Positions 1-8,905 are shown, numbered from the stretch's first letter. The stretch is 64,000 nt of DNA from Streptomyces sp. ASQP_92 (GCF_025399895.1 NZ_JAODUA010000017.1:1-64000); one strand, 5' to 3'. Numbers and translations are program-made. Notes: a model not told the origin generated them from the letters alone.

Positions 1-175
1 CTCACGTGGCGAGTCCAGCTCATCACGCTCCGGATCGCGGGTACGGGCTTCACGTGGCCGTGGCGCGGAGTCCGCGCACGGGAACCGCGCCTCCAGGACA
101 CCGCGCCACGGCCCACCCCGCTGAATGAGCCGCCGACGACGCGGGCGGCCCCGGTCGGCATGCGCTCGCCCCCGA

Positions 176-210
176 ACTCCTGAGTTCTCGTCCCTCGGGA
201 CTCCTGAGTT
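176..210. repeat. Two 11-bp direct repeats past the LysR gene
   Basis: ACTCCTGAGTT occurs at 176-186 and 200-210, 24 bp apart. The first copy sits in the palindrome AACTC-CT-GAGTT. The repeats lie just past the stop of the LysR gene. I see no convincing gene in bases 1-231; a short open frame on + ends at 128 but has no recognisable sequence. Confidence 0.4.
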
Positions 211-231
211 GTCGAGGCGCCGGCGCCTTCT

Positions 232-1170
232 TCATCGTGGTCCGCGTGGGCCGAGCCGGTGGTCGAGCGCGGCACCCACCTCGGGGCAGTTCTGCCGGAT
301 GACGTCGAGGAAGGCCTTCAGTGCCGGGGAGCGGTCCCGGGCCTGGAAGGACAGGACCAGGTCGGGCAGAGGCGTGTGCGGGGTCACCTCGCAGAACCAC
401 GTGCCCCGCCGTGGAGCCGCGAGCATGCGGGAGGGCCCCAGGCCGACGCCCACCCCGCAGGCGGCGAGGCCGATGATGGTGTGGACGTCCCTCGCGACGG
501 TCGCGCCGGACAGCGCGGGGGAATCCTTGCCCAGCAGGGTTCGCAGGCCGGTGACGACGGCGGGCTCGTCCTCGCCCGACGCCACGATCAGTGGCTGGCG
601 CCGCAGTTGGTCCACGTCCACTGCCGACTGCCCCGCGTACGGATGCGTGCTGCTCACGACCGCGACCAAGTGGTCGTGTCCGATCGGGACCGATACCAAC
701 TGCTCGGCCCCGACGCCTCGTGGCCGGCCGAGGCCGATCGCCACGTCGAGCTCGCCGGCGACGAGGGCGGCCGTGCTGCGGCTGGTCGCCATCTCCTGCA
801 ACTCGAGTCGTACGTCGGGGCGTTCGCGGCCGAACCGGCCGAGGACGTCCGGCAGGGGTTCGAGCAGCGCCGAGGCGATGAACCCCAGGCGCAGCCGTCC
901 CGTCTCGCCGCGTGCCGCCCTGGCCGCATCGACCGAGGCCGCCGTGATCTCGTCGAGCGCTCTGCGGGCCCGGAGCAGGAAGGCCGCACCCGCGGCTGTC
1001 GGGAACACCCCCTGGCGGGTGCGGTCGAACAGACGGGCACCCACTTCTCGTTCGAGGTCGGCGATCTGCTTGGACAGGGGAGGCTGCGCGATGCCCAGCG
1101 CACCGGCCGCCCGGCCGAAGTGCGCGTGCTCGGCGAGGGCCAGTGCGTACCGCAGGTGCCGCGCCTCCAC
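232..1170 (-). CDS. LysR-family transcriptional regulator
   Basis: This is a DNA-binding regulator of about 312 aa, normal for LysR proteins. Residues 1-60 form the winged HTH (ALAEHAHFGRAAGALGIAQP then PLSKQIADLE), followed by a LysR substrate-binding domain. I chose the GTG at 1170 because it starts right before the conserved HTH and has a GGGGAGG Shine-Dalgarno sequence 5 nt upstream; a GTG or ATG further upstream would add 20 residues outside the family pattern. It is divergent from an alpha/beta hydrolase starting at 1266, so by LysR convention it probably controls that gene and itself. The ligand is unknown. Confidence 0.9.
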   Translation of the reverse strand: MEARHLRYALALAEHAHFGRAAGALGIAQPPLSKQIADLEREVGARLFDRTRQGVFPTAAGAAFLLRARRALDEITAASVDAARAARGETGRLRLGFIASALLEPLPDVLGRFGRERPDVRLELQEMATSRSTAALVAGELDVAIGLGRPRGVGAEQLVSVPIGHDHLVAVVSSTHPYAGQSAVDVDQLRRQPLIVASGEDEPAVVTGLRTLLGKDSPALSGATVARDVHTIIGLAACGVGVGLGPSRMLAAPRRGTWFCEVTPHTPLPDLVLSFQARDRSPALKAFLDVIRQNCPEVGAALDHRLGPRGPR

Positions 1171-1265
1171 GTCAGCCTCCCCTCCTTCATATCTCCCGGG
1201 TATCGCGGGCCAGCTTGTCAGATCTTTCAATGGATGACCGGAGTCGGGTCACGTGGAATGCGGGC

Positions 1266-2135
1266 ATGACTGCTACTCCCTCCACCGACACCGACACCGG
1301 CACCGACACCGACACTCTCTTCGTCTTTGTGCACGGGGCCTGGCACGGTTCCGCGCAGTGGGCGGCGACGCAGCGCGCCCTCGCAGCGCTCGGTGCCGCG
1401 AGCACGGCCGTCGACCTGCCGGGGCACGGCTTCGATGCCCCGCTGCCCAGCGGATACCTCCAGCCGGGCCAGCCGGGCCTGTTGACCGAGAAGTCCGCGC
1501 TCGCCACCGTGACGATGGACGACAGCGCCGAGGCCGTGCTGGACACCCTGCGGCACACCCGCCACTACCGTCGTGTCGTGCTCGTCGCGCACAGCGCGGG
1601 CGGCGGCCCGGCGTCACTCGCCGCCGAGCGAGCACCCGAACTCGTCGACGAGATCGTCTACCTATCGGCGTTCGTGCCCGCCGGTCGGCCCCGGTTCTTC
1701 GACTACCTCGGCTCGCCCGAGAACGCCACGGCAGGTGGCCGGAGTCTGAACCTCGGCGACCCGGGGGAGCTGGGCGCCGTGCGGATCAACCCGCTCTCGC
1801 AGGACCCCGCCTACATCGAGGAACTGCGGCAAACCCACTACCACGACACCCCCCGGGACCGCTTCGACCGCTGGCGCTCGGCCCTGAGCCCCGATCTGCC
1901 TCTGGCGATCCCCACCACCCCCGTCATCGTGACGCCGGGCCGGTGGGGGCGTATCCCGCGGACCTTCCTGCGCTGCGCGGACGACCGGGCACTGCCGCCG
2001 GCCGTGCAGGACCTGATGATCGCGGAAGCCGACCGGGCCATGCCCGGCGACCCGTTCACCGTACGCACCCTCCCGGGCAGCCACAGCCCGTTCGCCGCCA
2101 GGCCCCATGAACTCGCCGCGGCGCTGCTGCCGTGA
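1266..2135 (+). CDS. alpha/beta-fold hydrolase
   Basis: A 289-aa cytosolic hydrolase. The oxyanion-hole region HGAWHG is at about residues 23-28. The nucleophile elbow reads AHSAGG with Ser110 (Ala replaces the first Gly of the usual GxSxG). Asp239/240 and His273 (LPGSHSP) complete a plausible catalytic triad. This arrangement resembles the plant-esterase-like/salicylate esterase branch of the superfamily. The N-terminus carries a TDTDTGTDTDT run made by a 6-bp tandem repeat (accgac/accggc). The ATG at 1266 was chosen because HGAW then falls at the expected distance. It is divergent from the LysR gene. The substrate cannot be told from sequence. Confidence 0.85.
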   Translation: MTATPSTDTDTGTDTDTLFVFVHGAWHGSAQWAATQRALAALGAASTAVDLPGHGFDAPLPSGYLQPGQPGLLTEKSALATVTMDDSAEAVLDTLRHTRHYRRVVLVAHSAGGGPASLAAERAPELVDEIVYLSAFVPAGRPRFFDYLGSPENATAGGRSLNLGDPGELGAVRINPLSQDPAYIEELRQTHYHDTPRDRFDRWRSALSPDLPLAIPTTPVIVTPGRWGRIPRTFLRCADDRALPPAVQDLMIAEADRAMPGDPFTVRTLPGSHSPFAARPHELAAALLP

Positions 2136-2406
2136 ACGGCGGACGCCTCGCACCGCCCGGTGGTGTCGCATGGGCAGGCTGCCGCCACTCGTAAAGCCGC
2201 CCCATCAGCTGGTGGTCTGGGCGGGCGGAAGACCGTCGACCTGCGCGGCGGGACAGACGATGAGCGGAATGCGCAGCGCCGGCACCCCGGGTGGTTCGCC
2301 GGGGGCAGAAGAGGGCCCGGTCGACGAAGGAGTTCGCTGATGCACGGGTACCGGTGTGCCTGCGCTGGGCGGTTGGGGACGTGACGCCACATCGACAGGG
2401 TGGGGC
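2136..2406. other. Convergent intergenic region without a recognised gene
   Basis: This 271-nt gap separates the hydrolase and the AraC gene, whose 3' ends face each other. Short open frames exist on both strands (for example 2107-2340 and 2205-2390), but their translations are low complexity and unlike any family I know. I see no clear terminator hairpin. Confidence 0.4.
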
Positions 2407-3462
2407 CTACGCGAGGGCGGACCCCTCAGGGAGACGGCTCGCGGCCCGGCGCAGGGCGTGGGGTGGTTGGCCCTCCCAGCGGTGGACGGCGCGGCGCAGA
2501 GCGCGGACGTCGCTGTAGCCGACGCGGGCGGCGATCGACTGGAGGGGCAGGTCGGTGGTGCGCAGGAGGTCCATCGTGTGCTGTTGGCGCACCGCCTCGA
2601 TCTCCTCGCGCCAGTTGGTGCCCAGCTCGCCCAGGCGGCGCTGGAGGGTACGCGGGCTCATGGCCAGGCGTTGGGCCACGCCCTCCAGAGACGCGCTGTC
2701 CTCGTGCAGGGCGACGATCAGGGTCGCGCGGAATCTGTCGAGCCATCGCGGGACGGGTCTGGACGCGGCCAGGGTCAGGTCGGCATGGCGGACGAGGATC
2801 TTCTCCAGGCCCGGCTGCGCCGTGGGCAGAGGAGCGCGCACGTCGTCGTCGAGGAAGGTGAGGGAGTTGAACGGGGCGTCGAAAACGATGTTCCGGGTGC
2901 CGAAGAACTCGACCAGCCGACGGTGCTCGGGCGGCGGCCGGTGGGAGAAGGTGACGCGGAGCGGGACGATCGGACGCCGGGTGGCCGCCCGGGCCCGGGT
3001 GAGGAACATGGCCAGGGCGAAGACGTCGATGGCCTCGACCACCTCGGGGACCCAACTGCCGGTGCCATGGCGGATGGTGAAGTACTTTCCGTCTTCGAGC
3101 GTGTGGAGTTTCTCCCCGGCCGGGTCGCCGACGCACTCCAGATAGGCGATGGCCCGCTTGAGGGTCTCCCTGAGGTTCTCGCCGGTGGTGACCAGGTAGT
3201 CCCACAGACCGAAGGTGCCGATCGGGGCGTGGCCGGCTATCAGCGCGCCGATGGCCGATCCCGGCTCCGTCAGCGTGAGTTGCTCCCACAGGACGAGGGC
3301 GGTGGGGGTCGATACGCGCGACAGGTCGTCGCGCAGCACCTCGGGGTCGAGGTCGGGCAGCCGAGCGAACCGGCCCATGTCCGTTCCCGAGCGGCGTACC
3401 GATTCGAGGATGAACCGTGCCAGGTGGACGGAGACCGTGCCTTCGTTCACATGGGACTGCAT
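2407..3462 (-). CDS. AraC-family regulator with N-terminal ligand domain
   Basis: About 351 aa. Residues 1-200 look like the Arabinose_bd domain of the OruR/ArgR-type AraC regulators (HLARFILESVRRSG at the start, then LWEQLTLTEPGSAIGALIAG). The C-terminal 90 residues hold two AraC HTH motifs, including SPRTLQRRLGELGTNWRE and IAARVGYSDVRALRRA. The ATG at 3462 matches the family N-terminus; an ATG at 3600 would add 46 residues encoded by a tandem-repeat operator. It is divergent from the DUF2871/DUF1772 pair at 3760, with the repeat array between, so it probably regulates that pair. The ligand is unknown. Confidence 0.88.
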   Translation of the reverse strand: MQSHVNEGTVSVHLARFILESVRRSGTDMGRFARLPDLDPEVLRDDLSRVSTPTALVLWEQLTLTEPGSAIGALIAGHAPIGTFGLWDYLVTTGENLRETLKRAIAYLECVGDPAGEKLHTLEDGKYFTIRHGTGSWVPEVVEAIDVFALAMFLTRARAATRRPIVPLRVTFSHRPPPEHRRLVEFFGTRNIVFDAPFNSLTFLDDDVRAPLPTAQPGLEKILVRHADLTLAASRPVPRWLDRFRATLIVALHEDSASLEGVAQRLAMSPRTLQRRLGELGTNWREEIEAVRQQHTMDLLRTTDLPLQSIAARVGYSDVRALRRAVHRWEGQPPHALRRAASRLPEGSALA

Positions 3463-3501
3463 AAGGCGAGTGACATTACCAGCATGTGGCGGAAAACTGG
3501 C

Positions 3502-3603
3502 GTGAGTTGACCCCTCCCTGTCGTGAACGGTCCTCTTGTGACGTGATCGGTCCGCCTGTGACGCGAAGGGTTCCGCGGTGGCGTGAAAGGTCCCCTTCAT
3601 GAC
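3502..3603. promoter_or_regulatory. Array of five ~20-bp direct repeats, candidate AraC operator
   Basis: Head-to-tail units begin at 3502, 3523, 3543, 3563 and 3583. The central ones read GTGAACGGTCCTCTTGTGAC and GTGATCGGTCCGCCTGTGAC; the unit at 3563 is more diverged, the one at 3583 reads GTGAAAGGTCC then CCTTCATGAC, and the one at 3502 is weakest. A 20-bp period keeps sites on one helix face. The array lies between the AraC gene and the divergent DUF2871 gene. AraC proteins commonly bind direct repeats; that this AraC binds here is inferred. Confidence 0.7.
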
Positions 3604-3759
3604 GTCCGGGCGCCCTTATCCGCCTCGGCCGAGGCGCTCTAGGTTCAGCGGTGGGCCGGGTGGGTGGTGGGCCGGGGGGATCGGCCGCGCGCCGGCGACC
3701 GCCCGGCTGCCCCTCACCGGGCCGGGCTCTCCACCGGTATCCGCTGAAACGAGACACCT

Positions 3760-4179
3760 ATGCGACGGTCGTACCACGCGGCACACATCTACATGATCCT
3801 GGGGGTCGTATCCGGGCTGTACTACCGCGAGTTCACCAAGCTCAACGACTTCGACGGGCAGACCCAGCTCGGCCTCATGCACACGCACCTGCTCGCGCTG
3901 GGCATGCTGGTCTTCCTCGTCGTCCTCGTCCTGGACAAGCTGTTCCAGCTCTCGGGGACCCGGATGTTCACCCTCTTCTTCTGGATCTACAACGCGGGCA
4001 TCGTCGTCTCCGTCGCCATGATGCTCGTCCACGGCAATCTGACGGTGCTCGGCCGGTCCGTGCCCGTGGGGGTCTCGTTGACCGCCGGGCTCGGCCACAT
4101 CCTCCTCACGCTCGGGCTCGTCCTGCTGTTCGTCCTCCTCGGCAGACGTGTCAAGGACCTCACCAAGTCGCCCGCGTGA
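3760..4179 (+). CDS. DUF2871 family membrane protein
   Basis: A 139-aa integral membrane protein with four predicted helices, around residues 7-22, 42-62, 69-92 and 103-128. The family hallmark LMHTHLLALGML puts paired histidines at the start of helix 2; YREF and FDGQTQLG precede it. The length fits DUF2871. Function is not established in the family. It heads a two-gene unit with the DUF1772 gene 89 nt downstream and is divergent from an AraC regulator across the 20-bp repeat array. Confidence 0.85.
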   Translation: MRRSYHAAHIYMILGVVSGLYYREFTKLNDFDGQTQLGLMHTHLLALGMLVFLVVLVLDKLFQLSGTRMFTLFFWIYNAGIVVSVAMMLVHGNLTVLGRSVPVGVSLTAGLGHILLTLGLVLLFVLLGRRVKDLTKSPA

Positions 4180-4268
4180 CGGATCGCGTCGGCCACGGCG
4201 CCCCACATCACGGCGAAACCCGCCGGAGAAGCCTCACTCCCCCGCACCGAATCGGAGACGAGCACACG

Positions 4269-4880
4269 ATGAAGACACTTCAGACCGCGACGCTGCTGAC
4301 AGCGACCCTCACCACCGGGCTGATGGCCGGGTTGTTCACCGCCTTCGCCTATGCGGTCATGCCCGGCCTGGGGCGGTCGTCCGACCAGGCGATGGTCGAG
4401 GCGATGCAGAACATCAACAAGGCCATCGTCAACCCCTTCTTCATGCTCCTGTTCATGGGGTCGCTCCCGCTCCTGGGACTGGCCGTGTTCCTGGCCTGGA
4501 AGGGCCACGGCAGACCCGCGCTGCCCTGGCTCGTCGCGGCGCTCGTGCTGTACCTGATCGCGTTCGTCGTGACCAGCGGGGTCAACGTCCCCCTCAACGA
4601 CAAGCTCGCCAAGGCCGGAGACCCGCGGCACATGAAGGATCTCGGCGCCGTCCGGCAGGAGTTCGAGAGCGCGTGGGTCACCTGGAACGCCGTCCGTGCC
4701 CTCCTGCACGCCGCGGCGTTCGGCTGCCTGGTCTGGGCCCTGGTGGTGTACGGCGCCCACCGGCTCCATGAGAGCGACACGGCGGGCCCGGCCGGCTACG
4801 GGACGCATGGTCCCGCCCTCGCGAACTCGTACCATCGGCCCTCGCCCGAGCAGCCGTGGAGCGCCGGGCCCCGGGGGTGA
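4269..4880 (+). CDS. DUF1772 (anthrone-oxygenase-like) membrane protein
   Basis: A 203-aa protein with four transmembrane segments. The layout (LMAGLFTAFAYAVMPGL in helix 1, NINKAIVNPFFML next, SGVNVPLNDKLA in the middle and WVTWNAVRALLHAAAFGCLV near the end) is that of DUF1772. Some fungal members are anthrone oxygenases, but most bacterial members have no known reaction. The ATG at 4269 follows GGAGACGAG. It is probably cotranscribed with the DUF2871 gene and under the same AraC regulator. Confidence 0.85.
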   Translation: MKTLQTATLLTATLTTGLMAGLFTAFAYAVMPGLGRSSDQAMVEAMQNINKAIVNPFFMLLFMGSLPLLGLAVFLAWKGHGRPALPWLVAALVLYLIAFVVTSGVNVPLNDKLAKAGDPRHMKDLGAVRQEFESAWVTWNAVRALLHAAAFGCLVWALVVYGAHRLHESDTAGPAGYGTHGPALANSYHRPSPEQPWSAGPRG

Positions 4881-4895
4881 CGCGAAGGCCGGGCC

Positions 4896-5798
4896 TCATC
4901 GTGGCGAGAGCCGGGAGGCGACGTCCTGGGCAGCCTGGTTGAACGCCTGGATCTGGGGCGCGGTGTTGGTGACGAGCCAGGTGGGGGCCCAGTCCAAGGG
5001 GGGCGCGTCGCTGAACGGAACGTAGACGACGCCGGGGCGCGCGTAGAAGCGGGCCACCTGCGCGCCCATCACGAAGACGCCTTCGCCGGCGTCGATCAGG
5101 GCCAGTGCCTCCTGGAGCGTTTCGAACTGCGGGCCCGGTTCGACGGGGCAGCCGTCGGGGGTGAGTTCGGGGGTGCGGTCCGCGCGCCAGTAGCCCGGGA
5201 AACCCTCGGCCACCTGCAACATCTTGACCGCGGCGAGATCCTCCAGTGAAACGCTGTCCCGGCGGGCGAACGGGTGCCGGGACGACACTCCCAGCACCCG
5301 ACTCTCGGAGAACAGGACCGGCCCGGTGACCATGTCGGGCTCGTTGTGCGGCAGGCTCACGACCAGGAGGTCGACGTCTCCCGCGCGCAGCCGCCGGAGA
5401 CTGTCGACGATCTGCAGCTCCCTGGGCCGAGCCCGCCAGCCGGGGTTGCGCCGGGTGAACAACTGGGCGGCCTGGACCATGAGTTGGCCCGCCGCGGCGC
5501 CGAGGAAGCCGACCTGGAGCTGGCTGCGGACGCCATGTGCGGCGTTGGTCGCCTTCTGGAGTCCGCTCTCGATCTGGTCGTAGGCCGGCCGCAGGTCGTC
5601 GTGCAGCAGTCGGCCGGCCTCGGTGAGCCCGACGTGGCGGCTGCTGCGGTCGAACAGCGGCGTCCCGATGCGGCGTTCCAGCTTCTTGATGGTCTGGCTT
5701 ATCCGGGCGGTGCTCACGTGCAGGCGCTCGGCCGTGCGGCCGAAGTGCAACTCCTCGGCCAGCGTGAGAAACGCCTCGAGTTCGAGCCGCTCCAGCAC
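4896..5798 (-). CDS. LysR-family transcriptional regulator
   Basis: A 300-aa LysR protein. The HTH lies in residues 1-60 (FLTLAEELHFGRTAERLHVS then TARISQTIKKLERRIG), and the rest is the effector-binding domain. The start is the ATG whose product begins MLERLELEAF, as usual for the family. It is divergent from the peptidase-E-like gene at 6009, with 210 nt between. That spacer contains TTGCACTATGGCACC (from about 5833), a partly symmetric sequence where a LysR box could lie. Target genes are probably the + strand pair that follows; the inducer is unknown. Confidence 0.9.
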   Translation of the reverse strand: MLERLELEAFLTLAEELHFGRTAERLHVSTARISQTIKKLERRIGTPLFDRSSRHVGLTEAGRLLHDDLRPAYDQIESGLQKATNAAHGVRSQLQVGFLGAAAGQLMVQAAQLFTRRNPGWRARPRELQIVDSLRRLRAGDVDLLVVSLPHNEPDMVTGPVLFSESRVLGVSSRHPFARRDSVSLEDLAAVKMLQVAEGFPGYWRADRTPELTPDGCPVEPGPQFETLQEALALIDAGEGVFVMGAQVARFYARPGVVYVPFSDAPPLDWAPTWLVTNTAPQIQAFNQAAQDVASRLSPR

Positions 5799-6008
5799 GT
5801 GAACCTCCGGACGTTAAACACACCTTAATGACCGTTGCACTATGGCACCTTGTCGGCGGATCCGGCCCCCTGGAGTCTGAACGGGCCGGCGAAAAGACGT
5901 CCTGTCGTCCAGATCGCCAAGGCGCACGAGATCGGCGAGGCCGGACACACCGCCGGAAAGTCCTCACCGTCTCCGCCCGGCCCCGCCCCTTCTCACGAGA
6001 GCAGAACC

Positions 6009-6650
6009 ATGCGTTTGTTCCTTTCTTCCTGGAAACTCGGCGACGCGCCCGAGCTGTTGGACGACCTCGTCGGTCAGGGCCGCAGGGCGGCCGTCGTCGG
6101 CAACGCGCTGGACGCCCTCCCCGACGCGCACCGCAGGCAGGCCACCGGGCGGGAGATCGCGATGCTGCGCGAGCGCGGCTACCGGGTGACCGAGGTGGAC
6201 CTGCGGGACCACTTCACCGATGCGGGCGGCCTCGCGGAGCACCTGGCCGGCTTCGACGTCATCTGGGTCCACGGCGGCAACCCGTTCGTCCTGCGGCTGG
6301 CCCTGGCCCTCAGCGGCGCCGACGAGATCCTGACCGCGCTGCTGCGGCGCGACGCCGTGGCCTACGCCGGCTGGAGCGCGGGCGCCTGCGTCCTGTCGCC
6401 CACGCTGCGCGGGCTCGAACTCGTCGACGACCCCGCCGACACCGTCACCGCCTACGGCCGCCCGGCGCTCTGGGACGGACTCGGTCTCCTGGACTACGCG
6501 TTCGTCCCCCACTATCGCTCGCCCATCCCCGAGAGCGAGCCCATCGAGCGCGTCGTGGAGCGCTACGAGCACGAGAAGGTGCCCTACCGCGCCCTTCGCG
6601 ACGGCGAGGTCACCGTCATCGGTCAGCCGTCGACCGCCGCACGCCGCTGA
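6009..6650 (+). CDS. Type 1 glutamine amidotransferase-like / peptidase E family (S51)
   Basis: A 213-aa protein of the peptidase S51 fold. The nucleophile elbow YAGWSAGA places Ser123, IWVHGGNPF is the preceding conserved loop, and FVPHY supplies a histidine at 168. Known S51 enzymes cleave Asp-X dipeptides or cyanophycin peptides; this one could also be a non-peptidase relative, since the family is broad. The open frame continues upstream to 5835, but the ATG at 6009 (MRLFLSSW) matches the family N-terminus. It is followed 28 nt later by the AhpD-like gene and is divergent from a LysR regulator. Confidence 0.75.
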   Translation: MRLFLSSWKLGDAPELLDDLVGQGRRAAVVGNALDALPDAHRRQATGREIAMLRERGYRVTEVDLRDHFTDAGGLAEHLAGFDVIWVHGGNPFVLRLALALSGADEILTALLRRDAVAYAGWSAGACVLSPTLRGLELVDDPADTVTAYGRPALWDGLGLLDYAFVPHYRSPIPESEPIERVVERYEHEKVPYRALRDGEVTVIGQPSTAARR

Positions 6651-6678
6651 TCACTCCCGAACCCCGAAGGAGCACCTC

Positions 6679-7122
6679 ATGACGTCCGTACGACTCCCCG
6701 TCGACAAGCTGGCCCCGCACATCAACCGCGCCCTCAACTCGCTCGACGCGGCCTCCCGGAAGGTCGGCCTGGAGCCCGCGCTGCTGGAGCTGGTACGGGC
6801 ACGCGCCTCCCAGCTCAACGGCTGTGCCTACTGCGTCGATCTGCACACGCGGGACGCACGCACGGCCGGGGAGACCGAACAGCGGCTGTACGCGCTGCCC
6901 GTCTGGCGTGAGACACCGTTCTTCACCGACCGCGAGCGGGCCGCCCTGGAACTGACCGAGGCGGCGACCCGCCTCACCGAGGGCCCCGTCACCGACGAGG
7001 TGTTCGACCGGGCGTCCGCCGCGTTCGGTGAGGTCGAACTCGCCGAGCTGATCTGGGCCATCGCCGTGATCAACGCCTGGAACAGACTCGGCGCCACCGC
7101 TCGCCCCTGGCCGCTCGACTGA
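6679..7122 (+). CDS. Carboxymuconolactone decarboxylase / AhpD-like protein
   Basis: A 147-aa alpha-helical protein with the AhpD core motif: CAYCVDLH with Cys49, Cys52 and His56, preceded by VRARASQLNG. The redox-active CxxC plus His argues for thiol-dependent peroxide reduction or a similar reaction rather than decarboxylation. Length and motif position fit the CMD family (compare YnjA-type proteins). An AAGGAG site precedes the ATG. It is cotranscribed with the upstream peptidase-E-like gene, and its stop codon abuts a strong hairpin. Confidence 0.88.
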   Translation: MTSVRLPVDKLAPHINRALNSLDAASRKVGLEPALLELVRARASQLNGCAYCVDLHTRDARTAGETEQRLYALPVWRETPFFTDRERAALELTEAATRLTEGPVTDEVFDRASAAFGEVELAELIWAIAVINAWNRLGATARPWPLD

Positions 7123-7150
7123 CCGCGGGGGCGCGGCCGCCCCCGCGGTC
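7121..7150. terminator. Bidirectional terminator between convergent genes
   Basis: A perfect 13-bp inverted repeat (7121-7133 with 7138-7150) has a 4-nt loop CGGC. It overlaps the stop codons of both convergent genes (7122 and 7149), so it can end transcription from both sides. Confidence 0.85.
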
Positions 7151-7736
7151 AGGGGGTGGCCGTGGACACCACGAAGACCACCGGCTTGTCGGGGTCCGTC
7201 TCGTCGACGGTGATGTTCTGGGTCGGCAGCGGGTCCTTCTGGGTGTGGGTGGTGGCCGCCCAGTCGTGGCCCGCCGGGAAGGTCCAGCCGACCCGGCGCG
7301 CGTCCTCGGGGCCGATCGTCACGTCGCCCGGCTTGAGGGCGGCCGTGCTGGTGCCGCTCTCCTTCATGAACTCCGCGAGCCCCGCCGCGTTCGTCATGAA
7401 CTGGACGTACAGCTTGCTGACCTTCCAGCTGTTCGTCTCGTAGTAGGCGACGTCCGTCGCGTCCGTGGGCACCGGCACCTCGTAGATGCGGCGCTGGGTC
7501 TTGGACGGCCAGTCCTTCTGGAGGCCGCGCGCCGAGGCCTCGGACTCCTTGTCGCGGCCGCTGGTGCGGCTCTGCTCGGCGGAGATCGCCAGATAGCCGG
7601 CCGGCACGCCGATGAGCAGCACGATGATGACGGCGGTGATCCAGCGCCGCCGGATCATGTGCTGCCGGGTCTCGGGGGGTTTCTCGTCCGGCGGCGGGGA
7701 CTGGCGGGGCACCGCGGGGCGGTCGGACGGTGTCAT
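7149..7736 (-). CDS. Single-pass membrane protein of unknown function
   Basis: A 195-aa protein with a proline-rich cytoplasmic tail (residues 1-28), one transmembrane helix (about 31-51, WITAVIIVLLIGVPAGYLAI) and an extracytoplasmic domain of about 140 residues. I do not recognise the domain; it contains DVAYYETNSWKVSKLYVQF and a C-terminal KPVVFVVSTATP strand. The ATG at 7736 overlaps the stop of the ROK kinase gene by 4 nt (ATGA), so the two are translationally coupled. Any link to sugar uptake is only inferred from that coupling. Confidence 0.7.
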   Translation of the reverse strand: MTPSDRPAVPRQSPPPDEKPPETRQHMIRRRWITAVIIVLLIGVPAGYLAISAEQSRTSGRDKESEASARGLQKDWPSKTQRRIYEVPVPTDATDVAYYETNSWKVSKLYVQFMTNAAGLAEFMKESGTSTAALKPGDVTIGPEDARRVGWTFPAGHDWAATTHTQKDPLPTQNITVDETDPDKPVVFVVSTATP

Positions 7737-8905
7737 GAGTCGGATTCCTGGGTGGTGCGGGTGGTGCCCGTCCTGAGGACGGCTTCGGCTGCCTTGGCGT
7801 ACCGCTCGTAGCGCTCCACGCGGCGGCGGTTGGCGCGGCGGAAGCGGCGGGCCACCAGGCGGGCGAGGTCGGCGGCGCCGACCATGCCCGCCTCGGGGCC
7901 CAGCTGGGCCTTGGCGATCCTGGCCTCCGGGCGGTAGCCCCGGCCGGTGAGGTGGCGTTTGAAGGCGTCCCTGGCGGGGCCGATCAGGAGGTCGTCGGCG
8001 GCGCTGACGCCCCCGCCGATGACGAAGCAGGAGGGGTCGAGGGCGGCCGCCAGATTGGCGATGCCGACACCGAGCCACTGCCCGATGTCCTGGAGCAGCT
8101 CGACACACATGGCGTCGCCCTCGCGGGCCAGCTCGGTGATGAGCGGCCCGGTGATCTCGGGGATGTTCCCGCCGACGCGCTCGATGATGTTGTATGCCAC
8201 CGGGGACTCGGCCGCGGCCAGTTCGCGGGCCTCGCGCACCAGCGCGTTCCCGGAGCTGTACTGCTCCCAGCAGCCCCGGTTGCCGCAGGCGCAGCGGTGT
8301 CCGCCGGGAACGACCTGCATATGGCCGAACTCGCCGGCGACCCCGTACTTACCGCGTTTGACCTGGCCGTCCTCCAGGATCGCGCCGCCGATGCCGGTGC
8401 CGAGCGTGATCATGACGAGGTGGTCCTCGCCGCGTCCGGCGCCGAAGCGCCACTCCGCCCAGGCGGCCGTGTTGGCGTCGTTGTCGACCATCACGGGGAC
8501 CGCGAGCCGGGCCTGGAGTGCGTCGCGCAGCGGCTCGTTGCGCCAGGCGAGGTGCGGGGCGAACAGGATGGTCGAGCGGTCCGCGTCGACCCAGCCGGCC
8601 GCGCCGATGCCCACCGCGTGCACGTCGTGCCGGTCGGAGAGGTCGAGCACGAGCTCGGTGATGGTGTCCTCGACGACCTTGGGGCTCTTGGACTTGTCCG
8701 GGGTCTCCGTGCGGAGCTTCTCCAGGATGTTGCCGTCCGCGTCGACGACGCCGGCCATCACCTTCGTACCGCCGATGTCGATGCCGACGGTGGGGACCCG
8801 GGGGGCCGTCAGGTGCGAGCGGCGTTCCCGGGTGCCTACGGTGCGCAGCACGGTGGCCCGGGCGGAACCCCGGTGGGCTAGGGCGAAGTCGCGGTACGTG
8901 GTCAT
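7733..8905 (-). CDS. ROK-family sugar kinase
   Basis: About 390 aa with the full ROK kinase set: phosphate-binding GIDIGGTK (41-48), catalytic Asp143 in DNDAN, GTGIGGA (169-175), GEFGH (191-195) and the zinc motif CACGNRGC with Cys205, Cys207 and Cys212. There is no N-terminal HTH, so it is a kinase rather than a ROK repressor. The first 35 residues are an extension before the usual start; a GTG at 8923 is an alternative start. It lies next to a ribose/fructose-type ABC importer, so it probably phosphorylates the imported sugar. It is separated from the importer genes by a hairpin at 8952-8977. Confidence 0.88.
   Translation of the reverse strand: MTTYRDFALAHRGSARATVLRTVGTRERRSHLTAPRVPTVGIDIGGTKVMAGVVDADGNILEKLRTETPDKSKSPKVVEDTITELVLDLSDRHDVHAVGIGAAGWVDADRSTILFAPHLAWRNEPLRDALQARLAVPVMVDNDANTAAWAEWRFGAGRGEDHLVMITLGTGIGGAILEDGQVKRGKYGVAGEFGHMQVVPGGHRCACGNRGCWEQYSSGNALVREARELAAAESPVAYNIIERVGGNIPEITGPLITELAREGDAMCVELLQDIGQWLGVGIANLAAALDPSCFVIGGGVSAADDLLIGPARDAFKRHLTGRGYRPEARIAKAQLGPEAGMVGAADLARLVARRFRRANRRRVERYERYAKAAEAVLRTGTTRTTQESDS

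Noticed and set aside
1..231. 3' end of a gene entering from the left
   Set aside because: A short + frame ends at 128, but composition and translation give no recognisable protein.
7733..8905. ROK protein as a sugar repressor or CsnR
   Set aside because: It lacks an N-terminal HTH and keeps all kinase residues.
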